The notes under the pieces: generated by a model | The model's input: the letters and a program-made list of their open reading frames with translations, nothing else | Database searches by the model: none | What the model was told of the DNA's origin: nothing | In this document: positions 36,157 to 44,561 of the stretch, one piece after another | How the letters are laid out: each line of letters starts with the position of its first letter | Position numbering within the stretch: position 1 is the stretch's first letter | Assembly (NCBI GenBank): GCA_943372195.1 | Contig: CALRXS010000003.1 | Location: 1-64,000 of the forward strand | Direction of reading: 5' to 3' | Length of the DNA stretch: 64,000 nucleotides | Origin: JAEYZM01 sp943372195 | GTDB taxonomy: Bacteria > Bacteroidota > Bacteroidia > Sphingobacteriales > Sphingobacteriaceae | Made by a program: the position numbers and the translations under genes

Positions 36157-37371
36157 ATGAAAAAAAAGATAGCCCTTTTAACTGCTGGACATCTAACATC
36201 TTGTCCTAGATTATTAAAGGAGCTGAAATTGTTTATAGATAATGGTTTCGATGTTTCTGTTATTTATTTGGATTATATGCCAGATTTATCAAGTTTAGAT
36301 AAAGAAGTAATTAAAAAATATACCACTAGTTCATGTGCATTCTATCCAGTTAAGTGGCATAAATACGATTTCAAATCTATATGTTCATTTGCAATTTATA
36401 AAATAGTTAATTTCCTAAATCCTGATTCAGATTATTTACAATCAACTACCTATTTATTTATTAAGAGAGCCAAATCGATTAAAGCAGATCTTTACATAGC
36501 TCACCATCCAAGTGTATTAGTGGCTGCAGCATTAGCAGCGAAAAAATACAAGTCTAAATATTCTTATGATATTGAAGATGCATTTCCGTATATAATGGAC
36601 GGTTCTACCATTGACAACTACAATAAACAAATTTTTGAAATAGAAAATAAATATTTAAAAAGAGTAGAGTTTTTAACCACTGCAAGCCCCCTATATTCTG
36701 AACTTTATATAAATAATTATAAACTATCAAAAACTCCAATTGAACTCTTAAATGTATTTGATATTAATTATAAAGAAATTCCATATAGAGATAGGGTAGA
36801 TCTCAATAAAATATCATTTTATTGGTATTCACAAACTGTTGGACTTAATAGAGGATTACAAGATATATTTTATGTGATAAATAAATTACCTATTGATAGT
36901 TTCGAATTACATATTAGAGGCAAATGTGATGCTAAAGTAAAATCAGAACTCTTGAAAATCATTACTAATAAGAGTCATGTATCTAGCATTTTTTTTCATG
37001 AATTAGTGTCTGTATTTGAACTTGATGATAGAAATAAGGAACATGATATTGGACTAGCTTTAGAAATAGGAAATAGTTTGAATCGTGAATTATGTATAAC
37101 AAATAAAATATTAGATTATATAAGATCAGGATTAATGATTATAGCAACCAATACAAGTGGTCACAAAGTTATTACTGATCAATTATCGGATAATATTATA
37201 ATCTACAACTCTTCTGAAGTAGATATTTTGTATGATAAGCTAATAGAATATATTATCAATAAAGAGTCTATATACAATGCTAAAAGGCAGACATTAGACT
37301 TGGCTAAGCGAAAGTATAATTGGACCTTGCAATCACTTAATTTCTTAAATGAAATAAATTATTTGTTTTAA
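36157..37371 (+). CDS. Glycosyltransferase-like protein (GT4-like)
   Basis: A 404-residue protein. The N-terminal half (LTAGHLTSCPRLLKEL, YSYDIEDAFPYI, LTTASPLYSELY) resembles the acceptor domain of GT4 enzymes; the C-terminal half (FYWYSQTVGLNRGL, IGLALEIGNSLNRE, TNKILDYIRSG) resembles the donor domain, but the E-x7-E motif is not clear. A 58-bp AT-rich spacer precedes it, one of the few gaps in this operon. Confidence 0.75.
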   Translation: MKKKIALLTAGHLTSCPRLLKELKLFIDNGFDVSVIYLDYMPDLSSLDKEVIKKYTTSSCAFYPVKWHKYDFKSICSFAIYKIVNFLNPDSDYLQSTTYLFIKRAKSIKADLYIAHHPSVLVAAALAAKKYKSKYSYDIEDAFPYIMDGSTIDNYNKQIFEIENKYLKRVEFLTTASPLYSELYINNYKLSKTPIELLNVFDINYKEIPYRDRVDLNKISFYWYSQTVGLNRGLQDIFYVINKLPIDSFELHIRGKCDAKVKSELLKIITNKSHVSSIFFHELVSVFELDDRNKEHDIGLALEIGNSLNRELCITNKILDYIRSGLMIIATNTSGHKVITDQLSDNIIIYNSSEVDILYDKLIEYIINKESIYNAKRQTLDLAKRKYNWTLQSLNFLNEINYLF

Positions 37372-37384
37372 GAATAATCCCGAA

Positions 37385-38665
37385 TTGAAAAAGTTATTAA
37401 TAATTACCCCTCATTTCCCTCCTGTAAACGCTGCAGATATGCATCGAATAAGACAAAGTATTTCTTATTATAAAGATTATGGTTGGCTTGCTGAGGTAGT
37501 CGTAGTTGATTCTGAATTTATTAATATCAATAAAGATGCTTTTTTGCTAGAAGCAATACCTAATGATATAATTATTCATAAAATAAAAGCGTTTGATGAG
37601 CATTTTACGAGAAAGTTAGGTCTTGGAAATATCGCATTTAGATCAATTTATTATTATTTTAAATATGTTAATTCTTTGTTGAGGAAATCAGATTTCGATT
37701 TAATTTTTTTTTCAACTACTGCTTTTCCTTTAACAATTCTTGGGCAATATTGGAAGTGGAAATTCAACATACCCTATGTAATAGATTTTCAAGATCCATG
37801 GAGATCAGATCATTATTTAAATCTACCGAAAAGCCAACGGCCTCCTAAGTTTTGGTTTTCATATTATTTAGATTCATTTTTAGAGAAACATGCAGTAAAA
37901 AAAGTAAATGGATTGATGGCTGTTAGTAAAAATTATTTAGACGTATTAGTTGAGAGATATCCTCACTTAAATAAGACTCCCAAATCAGTAATTCCTTTTG
38001 CTGCTTTTAAAAAAGATATTGATACTGCAAGAAAACACACTTTAGTTAATAATTTTTTTGACCCTAATTCTAAATATTTTAATATAGTTTATGTTGGTAG
38101 GGGTGGATATGATATGGTTTATTCATGTACTTTATTCTTAAAGGCTATAAAAAGAGTAATAAATCGAGGTGGCGAATTTGAGGATATTAGATGTTTCTTT
38201 ATCGGAACAAGCTATGATACTAAAGATAATGTTGCTAAAATCATTTTCACGATAGCTAAGGAATTAGAAATTGAAAAGTATATTTTTGAACAGACACAAA
38301 GAATTCCTTATTTTGAAAGTCTTAAAGTATTAAATGATGCTGACTTACTTTTTGTGCCTGGTTCTGATAATATAGGGTATACTGCCTCTAAAATATATCA
38401 ATATGTTTGGTTCAATAAACCAATGCTTACTCTATTCCATTCTTCAAGTAGTGTGAATGATTTTGTTAATGAATGCAATGCTGGTATAGCTTTAAAGTTC
38501 GATGAAGAATCAGATAATTACAATATATCTCGTATTGAAAGTTATATTCTTGATTCTATTATACACCCGTTTTGTCATGTAATTAATTGGGATCAGTTTT
38601 CAAAGTATACTGCTGAATCAAGAACTAAATTACAAATTGAATTATTCAATAAAGCTATAAAATGA
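37385..38665 (+). CDS. Glycosyltransferase family 4-like, TTG start
   Basis: A 426-residue protein starting at TTG (MKKLLIITPHFPPVNAADMHR). FQDPWRSDHY and MAVSKNYLDVL mark the N-terminal domain; IVYVGRGGYDM and TASKIYQYVWFNKPML mark the donor domain. It resembles the group of sugar transferases found in O-antigen loci of this phylum. It overlaps the next gene by 4 bp (ATGA). Confidence 0.8.
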   Translation: MKKLLIITPHFPPVNAADMHRIRQSISYYKDYGWLAEVVVVDSEFININKDAFLLEAIPNDIIIHKIKAFDEHFTRKLGLGNIAFRSIYYYFKYVNSLLRKSDFDLIFFSTTAFPLTILGQYWKWKFNIPYVIDFQDPWRSDHYLNLPKSQRPPKFWFSYYLDSFLEKHAVKKVNGLMAVSKNYLDVLVERYPHLNKTPKSVIPFAAFKKDIDTARKHTLVNNFFDPNSKYFNIVYVGRGGYDMVYSCTLFLKAIKRVINRGGEFEDIRCFFIGTSYDTKDNVAKIIFTIAKELEIEKYIFEQTQRIPYFESLKVLNDADLLFVPGSDNIGYTASKIYQYVWFNKPMLTLFHSSSSVNDFVNECNAGIALKFDEESDNYNISRIESYILDSIIHPFCHVINWDQFSKYTAESRTKLQIELFNKAIK

Positions 38666-39549
38666 AAGCATTAGTTAAAGTAATAAAATTCATTATAAAT
38701 CATCCAATTTCTAGCAGATCTAAATTCTTATCTATTATGAGGTTTCTTTGGTGGCAAATTAGATGCATTTTTACAAATGAAAAATATTATCATCAATTCA
38801 CTGAGCATTCTTTTATTATTGTTTCCAAAGGTATGACTGGTGCAACAGGAAATTTGTATTGTGGATTGCACGAATATAGAGAAATGCTATTTCTATTACA
38901 TTTTTTAAGGAAAGAAGATGTTTTTGTTGATGTGGGAGCAAACGTTGGGAGTTTTACTATTTTAGCATCAGCTGAAATAGGTGCAAAGTCTATAAGTGTT
39001 GAGCCGGTGCCTATTACCTATAATCAATTATTAGATAATGTTAAATTAAATAATATTTCAAAGAATACTGTATTAAAAAATATTGGTCTTTCATCTATAA
39101 AAGGTCAATTATTATTTTCAAATGAATCAAATACTACTCTTAATCACGTAGTTGAGATAAGTGATTCAGAAAAGACTATTCAAGTTGATGTTGATACATT
39201 AGATTCAATTATTAATGATAATCAAATTAATTTATTGAAAATTGATGTTGAAGGTTTTGAGTATCAAGTATTAAAAGGTGCAAATAAAGCTTTAACTTCC
39301 GAAAGTTTGAAAGCTATAATTATTGAACTAAATGGTAGTGGTTTACATTATGGTATTGCCGATAAGCAAATTAATGATTATTTGTTAAGTTATGGTTTTA
39401 AACCTTATAATTACAATCCATTTGATAGAGAAATATATATTACAAGTCCAGGTGATCATGATAATTTAATCTATTTGAGAGATATAGATTTTATCAAAAA
39501 CAGACTAAAAAATGCTCCTAGATTTAAAATTCTTAATCTTGAAATATAA
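38662..39549 (+). CDS. FkbM-family methyltransferase (3 of 3)
   Basis: A 295-residue methyltransferase with FVDVGANVGSFT (motif I), ISVEPVPITY (motif II) and LLKIDVEGFEYQV (FkbM signature). It is more distant from the two copies at 30-33 kb than they are in position and may modify a different sugar. It overlaps neighbours at both ends (ATGA before, TAATG after). Confidence 0.9.
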   Translation: MKALVKVIKFIINHPISSRSKFLSIMRFLWWQIRCIFTNEKYYHQFTEHSFIIVSKGMTGATGNLYCGLHEYREMLFLLHFLRKEDVFVDVGANVGSFTILASAEIGAKSISVEPVPITYNQLLDNVKLNNISKNTVLKNIGLSSIKGQLLFSNESNTTLNHVVEISDSEKTIQVDVDTLDSIINDNQINLLKIDVEGFEYQVLKGANKALTSESLKAIIIELNGSGLHYGIADKQINDYLLSYGFKPYNYNPFDREIYITSPGDHDNLIYLRDIDFIKNRLKNAPRFKILNLEI

Positions 39550-40664
39550 TGACTAGAATAGCTTTTATATTAACTCATCCAATACAATATTTTTCACCAT
39601 TTTTTAAAGAACTAGCTAAGTGTTCAACAATTGAGCTAAAAGTATTTTATACTTTAGGTACAAATGCTAGTCAATATGATGAAGGATTTAAGATTAATGT
39701 AAAATGGGATATCGATTTATTAAATGGATATGATTATTATTTTGTAAAAAACAATTCAAAAAAACCAAGCACAAATGAATTTAATGGAATTAATTGCCCC
39801 GATTTAATATCGGATATATCAAAGTATAATCCAGATAAAATTGTTATACATGGCTGGAATTATAAAAGTCATTTAGAAGTAATTAGATTTTTTAAAAACA
39901 AAAAAAAGATATATTTTAGAGGTGACTCTACGTTCTTGCAAAAACAAAATTTTTTTATAAAATTTATTAGAATAACTTATCTAAAATATTTCGTTTATAG
40001 ACATATTGATTATGCTTTTTATGTTGGAAGAAACAATAAACATTATTTTTTAAAATGCGGTCTAAGCGAAAAACAATTATTATATTTTCCTTACTCGATT
40101 GATTCAAGCTTTTTTGTTGATAAACCAAAAAATATTACGACTGATAAGGTTAACTTATTATTTGTAGGGAAACTTCAAAAAAATAAAAATCCACTTATTT
40201 TATTAAAAGCCATAACATTACTTAAAGATTATCCATTACATTTAAAAATTATTGGGGATGGAGAGCTAATAGATGAAATTAAGGAATTTAATTCAAATCA
40301 AGTTGAATTTTGTGGATTTAAAAATCAAACTGAATTAGTTCAAATTTACAAGAAATCAGATATTTTAATTTTACCATCTTTAAGTGAAACATGGGGTTTA
40401 GTATTAAATGAAGCTGCAGCATCAGGTTTGGCATTAATAGCAAGTGATATGGTTGGTGGTGCTATAGATATGATTCAAGATAATGTGAATGGGTATATAT
40501 TCAAAAGCAATGATTTATTTGATTTAACAGCTAAAATAAAATTAGCTACTGAGAATACTTGTAAGCTTAATAAAATGAAATTAAAATCGATAGAAATAGC
40601 TGAAAATTATAAAGTACAGAACACAGTTAATATTTTTTTAAAAAATATTTTAGGAAATGACTAA
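39549..40664 (+). CDS. Glycosyltransferase family 4
   Basis: A 371-residue GT4 with TRIAFILTHPIQYFSPFF at the N-terminus, LFVGKLQKNKNPLIL and the donor motif SLSETWGLVLNEAAASG. HPIQYFSP is a known start pattern of a GT4 subgroup. The gene is very AT-rich compared with the housekeeping region. It overlaps the polymerase gene by 8 bp. Confidence 0.9.
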   Translation: MTRIAFILTHPIQYFSPFFKELAKCSTIELKVFYTLGTNASQYDEGFKINVKWDIDLLNGYDYYFVKNNSKKPSTNEFNGINCPDLISDISKYNPDKIVIHGWNYKSHLEVIRFFKNKKKIYFRGDSTFLQKQNFFIKFIRITYLKYFVYRHIDYAFYVGRNNKHYFLKCGLSEKQLLYFPYSIDSSFFVDKPKNITTDKVNLLFVGKLQKNKNPLILLKAITLLKDYPLHLKIIGDGELIDEIKEFNSNQVEFCGFKNQTELVQIYKKSDILILPSLSETWGLVLNEAAASGLALIASDMVGGAIDMIQDNVNGYIFKSNDLFDLTAKIKLATENTCKLNKMKLKSIEIAENYKVQNTVNIFLKNILGND

Positions 40665-42069
40665 TTTGAAGTATTTAATATTATTTATACCTTATATTTT
40701 TTCTTATATAACAAAAGATAATTATATTATTTCTTTTTCTATTTCTTGGTTGGGTTCAATTTTTATACTATGGTATACATTGACAAAATTAGTTATTCGC
40801 AAAGATTCCAACTTTAGTTTAAGAACTAATTTTATGCATCCATTGTTTTTAACTCAATTTATTTTTGTTGGATATATGTGTTTTACTAGTATTTTCTTTT
40901 TTCTTAATTCACTAGGCTACACATATTTTGAATATGATAAATTTTCGATTATAAATTATAGAAGTTTAGAGTATTCAGCTATTTGTCAGAGGTATTATAA
41001 TCTAGCTCATATTACATATGCATTAGGACTTGTTATTGTATATAATTCTAAAATACATAGTACACCTAAATATGTTTTTAATGTTAATAAAAATAATTTA
41101 GCTCCATTTTTTATTAAATCTGCAATTATATTTAGTATAATTGCATTGATACTCCCTCTTATTCCGGGCTTAAATCAATTCGCAATAAAGTTTAAAGATT
41201 TAAGTTATATCTCAGCAACAATTGCTTTTGTTTACTCAATTCGCGAATTCAAAACCTATTATATTTTAATTTCAGGTGCAATTTTTTCATTTAATCTTAT
41301 TGCAGCATTTTACTCTGGTTGGAAAGAACCAATTGTAGTAACTATTATTATTATGGCAGGCTATCTATATCCGCTATATAAAAAAACTGTTACGTTAACA
41401 TTTTTACCAATCTTTTTCTTTGCTGCATTTGTTTTGCCGAGCTTTAATAATATTTATAGAACATTGTCATGGACTGAAGGTGTAGATTCTGAATTGGCAG
41501 CACAAGAGGCATTATCACAAATACAAAGTGGGTCAATTGATATAAGCGAAACAAATTGGCTGTTTCTTACTAATAGATTATCTGAAATATCCATGTTTAT
41601 TGAATATGTAGATAAAGTTCCATCAAAACATAGCTATTACGGATTTGAAAACATTTCAAATAGTTTTAGATTTTTATTGCCTAGATTATTTTGGTCTGAT
41701 AAGCCTGATATAGAAACGCATGTTATGCAAAGAGTGTATGAATTAGGTATAATTACTAAAGACAGTGGTGTTTTTGTATCGGCTAAACCACCCATTGTTG
41801 TAGATGCGTATTTAAGTGGAGGTGTAATTGCTATTTTTTTCATACTAATTCTGATAGGTGGCTTAACTATGTGGATAGCTAATCTCTGTGAGAATTTACT
41901 AGGTGGTTATGAATTTGGTATAGCATGGTTTTATACTGGACTATTTCAAATATTGTGGCGTGGTAACTGTTTAGAGTTTTTCGTAAACTCTGTTTTTTGG
42001 GGTGTTATTACTTTATATATAATCTTCTTTGTTCTTAGAGCACTAAATATACTCGTACCAAATAAATGA
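40657..42069 (+). CDS. Wzy-like oligosaccharide repeat-unit polymerase
   Basis: A 470-residue integral membrane protein with about ten hydrophobic helices and one large loop (about 270-370) holding TNRLSEISMFIEYV, RLFWSDKPDIE and SAKPPIVVDAYLSGG. The layout of many helices plus a large soluble loop late in the chain is that of Wzy O-antigen polymerases. Wzy-like proteins that travel with exosortases are known in this phylum; the exosortase-like fusion two genes downstream makes that link plausible. Sequence conservation is low and function is inferred. Confidence 0.78.
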   Translation: MTNLKYLILFIPYIFSYITKDNYIISFSISWLGSIFILWYTLTKLVIRKDSNFSLRTNFMHPLFLTQFIFVGYMCFTSIFFFLNSLGYTYFEYDKFSIINYRSLEYSAICQRYYNLAHITYALGLVIVYNSKIHSTPKYVFNVNKNNLAPFFIKSAIIFSIIALILPLIPGLNQFAIKFKDLSYISATIAFVYSIREFKTYYILISGAIFSFNLIAAFYSGWKEPIVVTIIIMAGYLYPLYKKTVTLTFLPIFFFAAFVLPSFNNIYRTLSWTEGVDSELAAQEALSQIQSGSIDISETNWLFLTNRLSEISMFIEYVDKVPSKHSYYGFENISNSFRFLLPRLFWSDKPDIETHVMQRVYELGIITKDSGVFVSAKPPIVVDAYLSGGVIAIFFILILIGGLTMWIANLCENLLGGYEFGIAWFYTGLFQILWRGNCLEFFVNSVFWGVITLYIIFFVLRALNILVPNK

Positions 42070-43211
42070 AAATTTTAATTGTTACACCTTCATTTCTACC
42101 TGCTCACGTGTATGGTGGACCAACTGTTTCAGTATCACAACTAGCTAAAAATATTGCAAAGAATAATGAGGTTTTGGTCTTAACTACTTTAGCGAATGGC
42201 AAAGATGAATTAAATATTACACCAAATAATATTGTTAAAAATGAAAGTGTTAATATAATTTATTTTAAAAGACAAACTAAAGATCATTCTCATTTTTCAC
42301 TAGACCTGTTTAAATTTCTTTATAAGAATATTAACAATTATGATGTTATACATATTAATTCATGGTGGAATTTAGTGGCTATATTTTCTGCATTGATTTG
42401 CAAATTTAATCATAAGAAGTTCATCCTTTCTCCAAGAGGAATGTTGAGTAATTATACATTGAAAAAATCTATTTATAAAAGAATCTTCCATGAGATTTTT
42501 GGTAAATATATCTTATGTGGTTCTACTATACACTTGACTTCAAAACTCGAATTGGAAAATGTACAATTGATTTTAAAGGATACTAATAATATTATAATTC
42601 CAAACTTTGTTGATTTCTTTAATGAAAGTAATCTTGATAATTCACTCAAAATAAATAATTCTGAGAAGCCCTTAAATTTCGTATTTATCTCTAGAATCAA
42701 TGAGGTTAAAGCATTAGATAAACTATTACATGCATTAGGTGAAATTGAATTTGATTTTAATCTTAAAATAATTGGTGATGGGGATTCAAATTATATTGAT
42801 TATCTGAAATCTGTTGCTATTAATAATAATATTAATGATAAAATTGAATGGCTTGGACCAATATATGATGACAGTAAATTTAAATTTATGTCTAGTGCAG
42901 ATTTATTGATTTTGCCATCTATTAGTGAAAACTTTGCAAATATAGTTTTAGAATCGCTTTCTGTTGGTACACCTGTATTAATTTCAAGTAATATTGGGTT
43001 AGCTGAATTTGTGCATGAATTTGATTTGGGTTGGATTTTTAATGGGAGTATAAATGATTTAGCATTAAAACTCAATGAGGTTAACAATAACCGTTATAAA
43101 ATTCATGAGATAAGTACAATATCAAGAGCTGTTATCAATACTACATTTGATAATGAAAAACTATATCAACAATATTTAGACATGTATTACACTTCAATTA
43201 ATGCCCACTAA
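42066..43211 (+). CDS. Glycosyltransferase family 4
   Basis: A 381-residue GT4: ILIVTPSFLPAHVYGGPT with the acceptor glycine loop, LSPRGMLSNY (typical of the WcaI/RfaB-like group), FISRINEVKALDKLL and SISENFANIVLESLSVGTP with the E-x7-E donor motif. It overlaps the Wzy-like gene by 4 bp and the next gene by 11 bp. Confidence 0.92.
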   Translation: MKILIVTPSFLPAHVYGGPTVSVSQLAKNIAKNNEVLVLTTLANGKDELNITPNNIVKNESVNIIYFKRQTKDHSHFSLDLFKFLYKNINNYDVIHINSWWNLVAIFSALICKFNHKKFILSPRGMLSNYTLKKSIYKRIFHEIFGKYILCGSTIHLTSKLELENVQLILKDTNNIIIPNFVDFFNESNLDNSLKINNSEKPLNFVFISRINEVKALDKLLHALGEIEFDFNLKIIGDGDSNYIDYLKSVAINNNINDKIEWLGPIYDDSKFKFMSSADLLILPSISENFANIVLESLSVGTPVLISSNIGLAEFVHEFDLGWIFNGSINDLALKLNEVNNNRYKIHEISTISRAVINTTFDNEKLYQQYLDMYYTSINAH

Positions 43212-44559
43212 CCTCGCGATCATATTCTTAACCTACAACGAAGAAAAAAATCTTCCGAAAGCCTTATCTTCTGTTAAGAGCTTAAATGCACCAATATATA
43301 TTATCGATTCTTTCTCGACTGATAAAACTGAATCTATTGCCAAAGAATACAATGCTATTTTTATTCAAAATAAATTTGAAACTCATACTCTTCAATGGAA
43401 ATTTGCTCTGAAGCAGATACCAGAAAATGTAGAATGGATATTAGGTCTTGACGCTGATCAAGAATTATTACCTGAATTGTGTGATGAGATTTCAAATACC
43501 TTATCATCCGAAGAATCAAAAAATATTTCAGGTTACTATATATGTCGTCGTAATTATTTTTTAAATAAATGGATTAAGTACGGTGGCTATTATCCTCGAT
43601 ATTTATTAAAATTTTTTAGAAGAGATAAAGTATTCTTAGATGAATCTGAATTGATGGATCATCATTTTTATGTGAACGGCAAAACCGCTAAACTTAAAAA
43701 TGATTTAGTTGAAAATAATCTTAAAGAAGATTTAGATTTCTGGAAATCAAAACATATTAAATACGCTGAACTACAAGCTAAAGAAGAGTTTGAAAAACTA
43801 TTAAATAATAAAGGTTCTTTATTGGGTAATCAAGATGAGAAAAGATTGTTCTTTAAAAATGTATGGAACAAAATGCCTCTTTTTATTAGACCTGTTATAT
43901 ATTTTTTATACAGATACATTTTCTTAATGGGTTTTCTTGATGGTAAAACTGGTTCTCAATTTCATTACTTTCAAGCATATTGGTATAGATATAAAGTAGA
44001 TCAAAATATTTATAATCTTAAAGCTAAAAAATACAAGAACTATGAGTCTATCTATTTTTTAGTCAAACTCATTTTATTCTCAAGTTTATTCTACTACTTC
44101 AACCTTTTCTATATTGCTATTACAAACGATGCAGGTTCCTTATATTCCCATACTTTAGAGCATTATTTTAATTATATCAAATGGTTACGAGAAGCTTTGA
44201 TTTACTTCTCATCATTATTGATTAATTTTATGGGATATGATACAATTAATTTGCCTAACCACATTAAAATTGTCAATGGTGTGAGAGTTGGAATTGGGTA
44301 TTCTTGTTTAGGTTACGGATTATTCAGCGTTTGGTCGGCTTTGCTTTTAAGCTATCCTTTCAAAAAAATTAAAAGATGGAAATATATTTTAATCGGCTTT
44401 TTGTCCATATTCGTATTAAATATTTTTAGAATTGCTCTTGTTGGTGTAGCTTACACTAAATATGGTAATCTTAATATTGATCATCATTTTATATTTAATG
44501 TTATAACCTATCTATTCATTTTTGTAATGATTAGATTATTAATTAATAAAGAAAAATAA
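43201..44559 (+). CDS. Family 2 glycosyltransferase fused to an exosortase-like membrane domain
   Basis: A 452-residue two-part protein. Residues 1-240 are a GT2 of the KdtX/WaaE type (LAIIFLTYNEEKNL, IIDSFSTDKT, LGLDADQE, RRNYFLNKWIKYGG). After a helix around 285-305, residues 340-452 form a multi-helix membrane domain with an exosortase/archaeosortase pattern: C369 in GYSCLGYG, R410 in LNIFRIALVG, and H428/H429 in DHHFIFN, each at the start of a hydrophobic helix as in the Cys-Arg-His catalytic set. If active it would process or transfer a substrate at the outer face of the inner membrane. No PEP-CTERM-like target is visible in the window. The fusion is one continuous frame without a stop or obvious slip. 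Confidence 0.8.
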   Translation: MPTNLAIIFLTYNEEKNLPKALSSVKSLNAPIYIIDSFSTDKTESIAKEYNAIFIQNKFETHTLQWKFALKQIPENVEWILGLDADQELLPELCDEISNTLSSEESKNISGYYICRRNYFLNKWIKYGGYYPRYLLKFFRRDKVFLDESELMDHHFYVNGKTAKLKNDLVENNLKEDLDFWKSKHIKYAELQAKEEFEKLLNNKGSLLGNQDEKRLFFKNVWNKMPLFIRPVIYFLYRYIFLMGFLDGKTGSQFHYFQAYWYRYKVDQNIYNLKAKKYKNYESIYFLVKLILFSSLFYYFNLFYIAITNDAGSLYSHTLEHYFNYIKWLREALIYFSSLLINFMGYDTINLPNHIKIVNGVRVGIGYSCLGYGLFSVWSALLLSYPFKKIKRWKYILIGFLSIFVLNIFRIALVGVAYTKYGNLNIDHHFIFNVITYLFIFVMIRLLINKEK

Positions 44560-44561
44560 TT

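Noticed and set aside
43201..44559. Fusion as an artefact of a frameshift joining two genes
   Set aside because: The linker is a continuous frame with normal codon use and a hydrophobic helix, and there is no internal start with a leader; a sequencing error cannot be fully excluded but is not suggested by the sequence.
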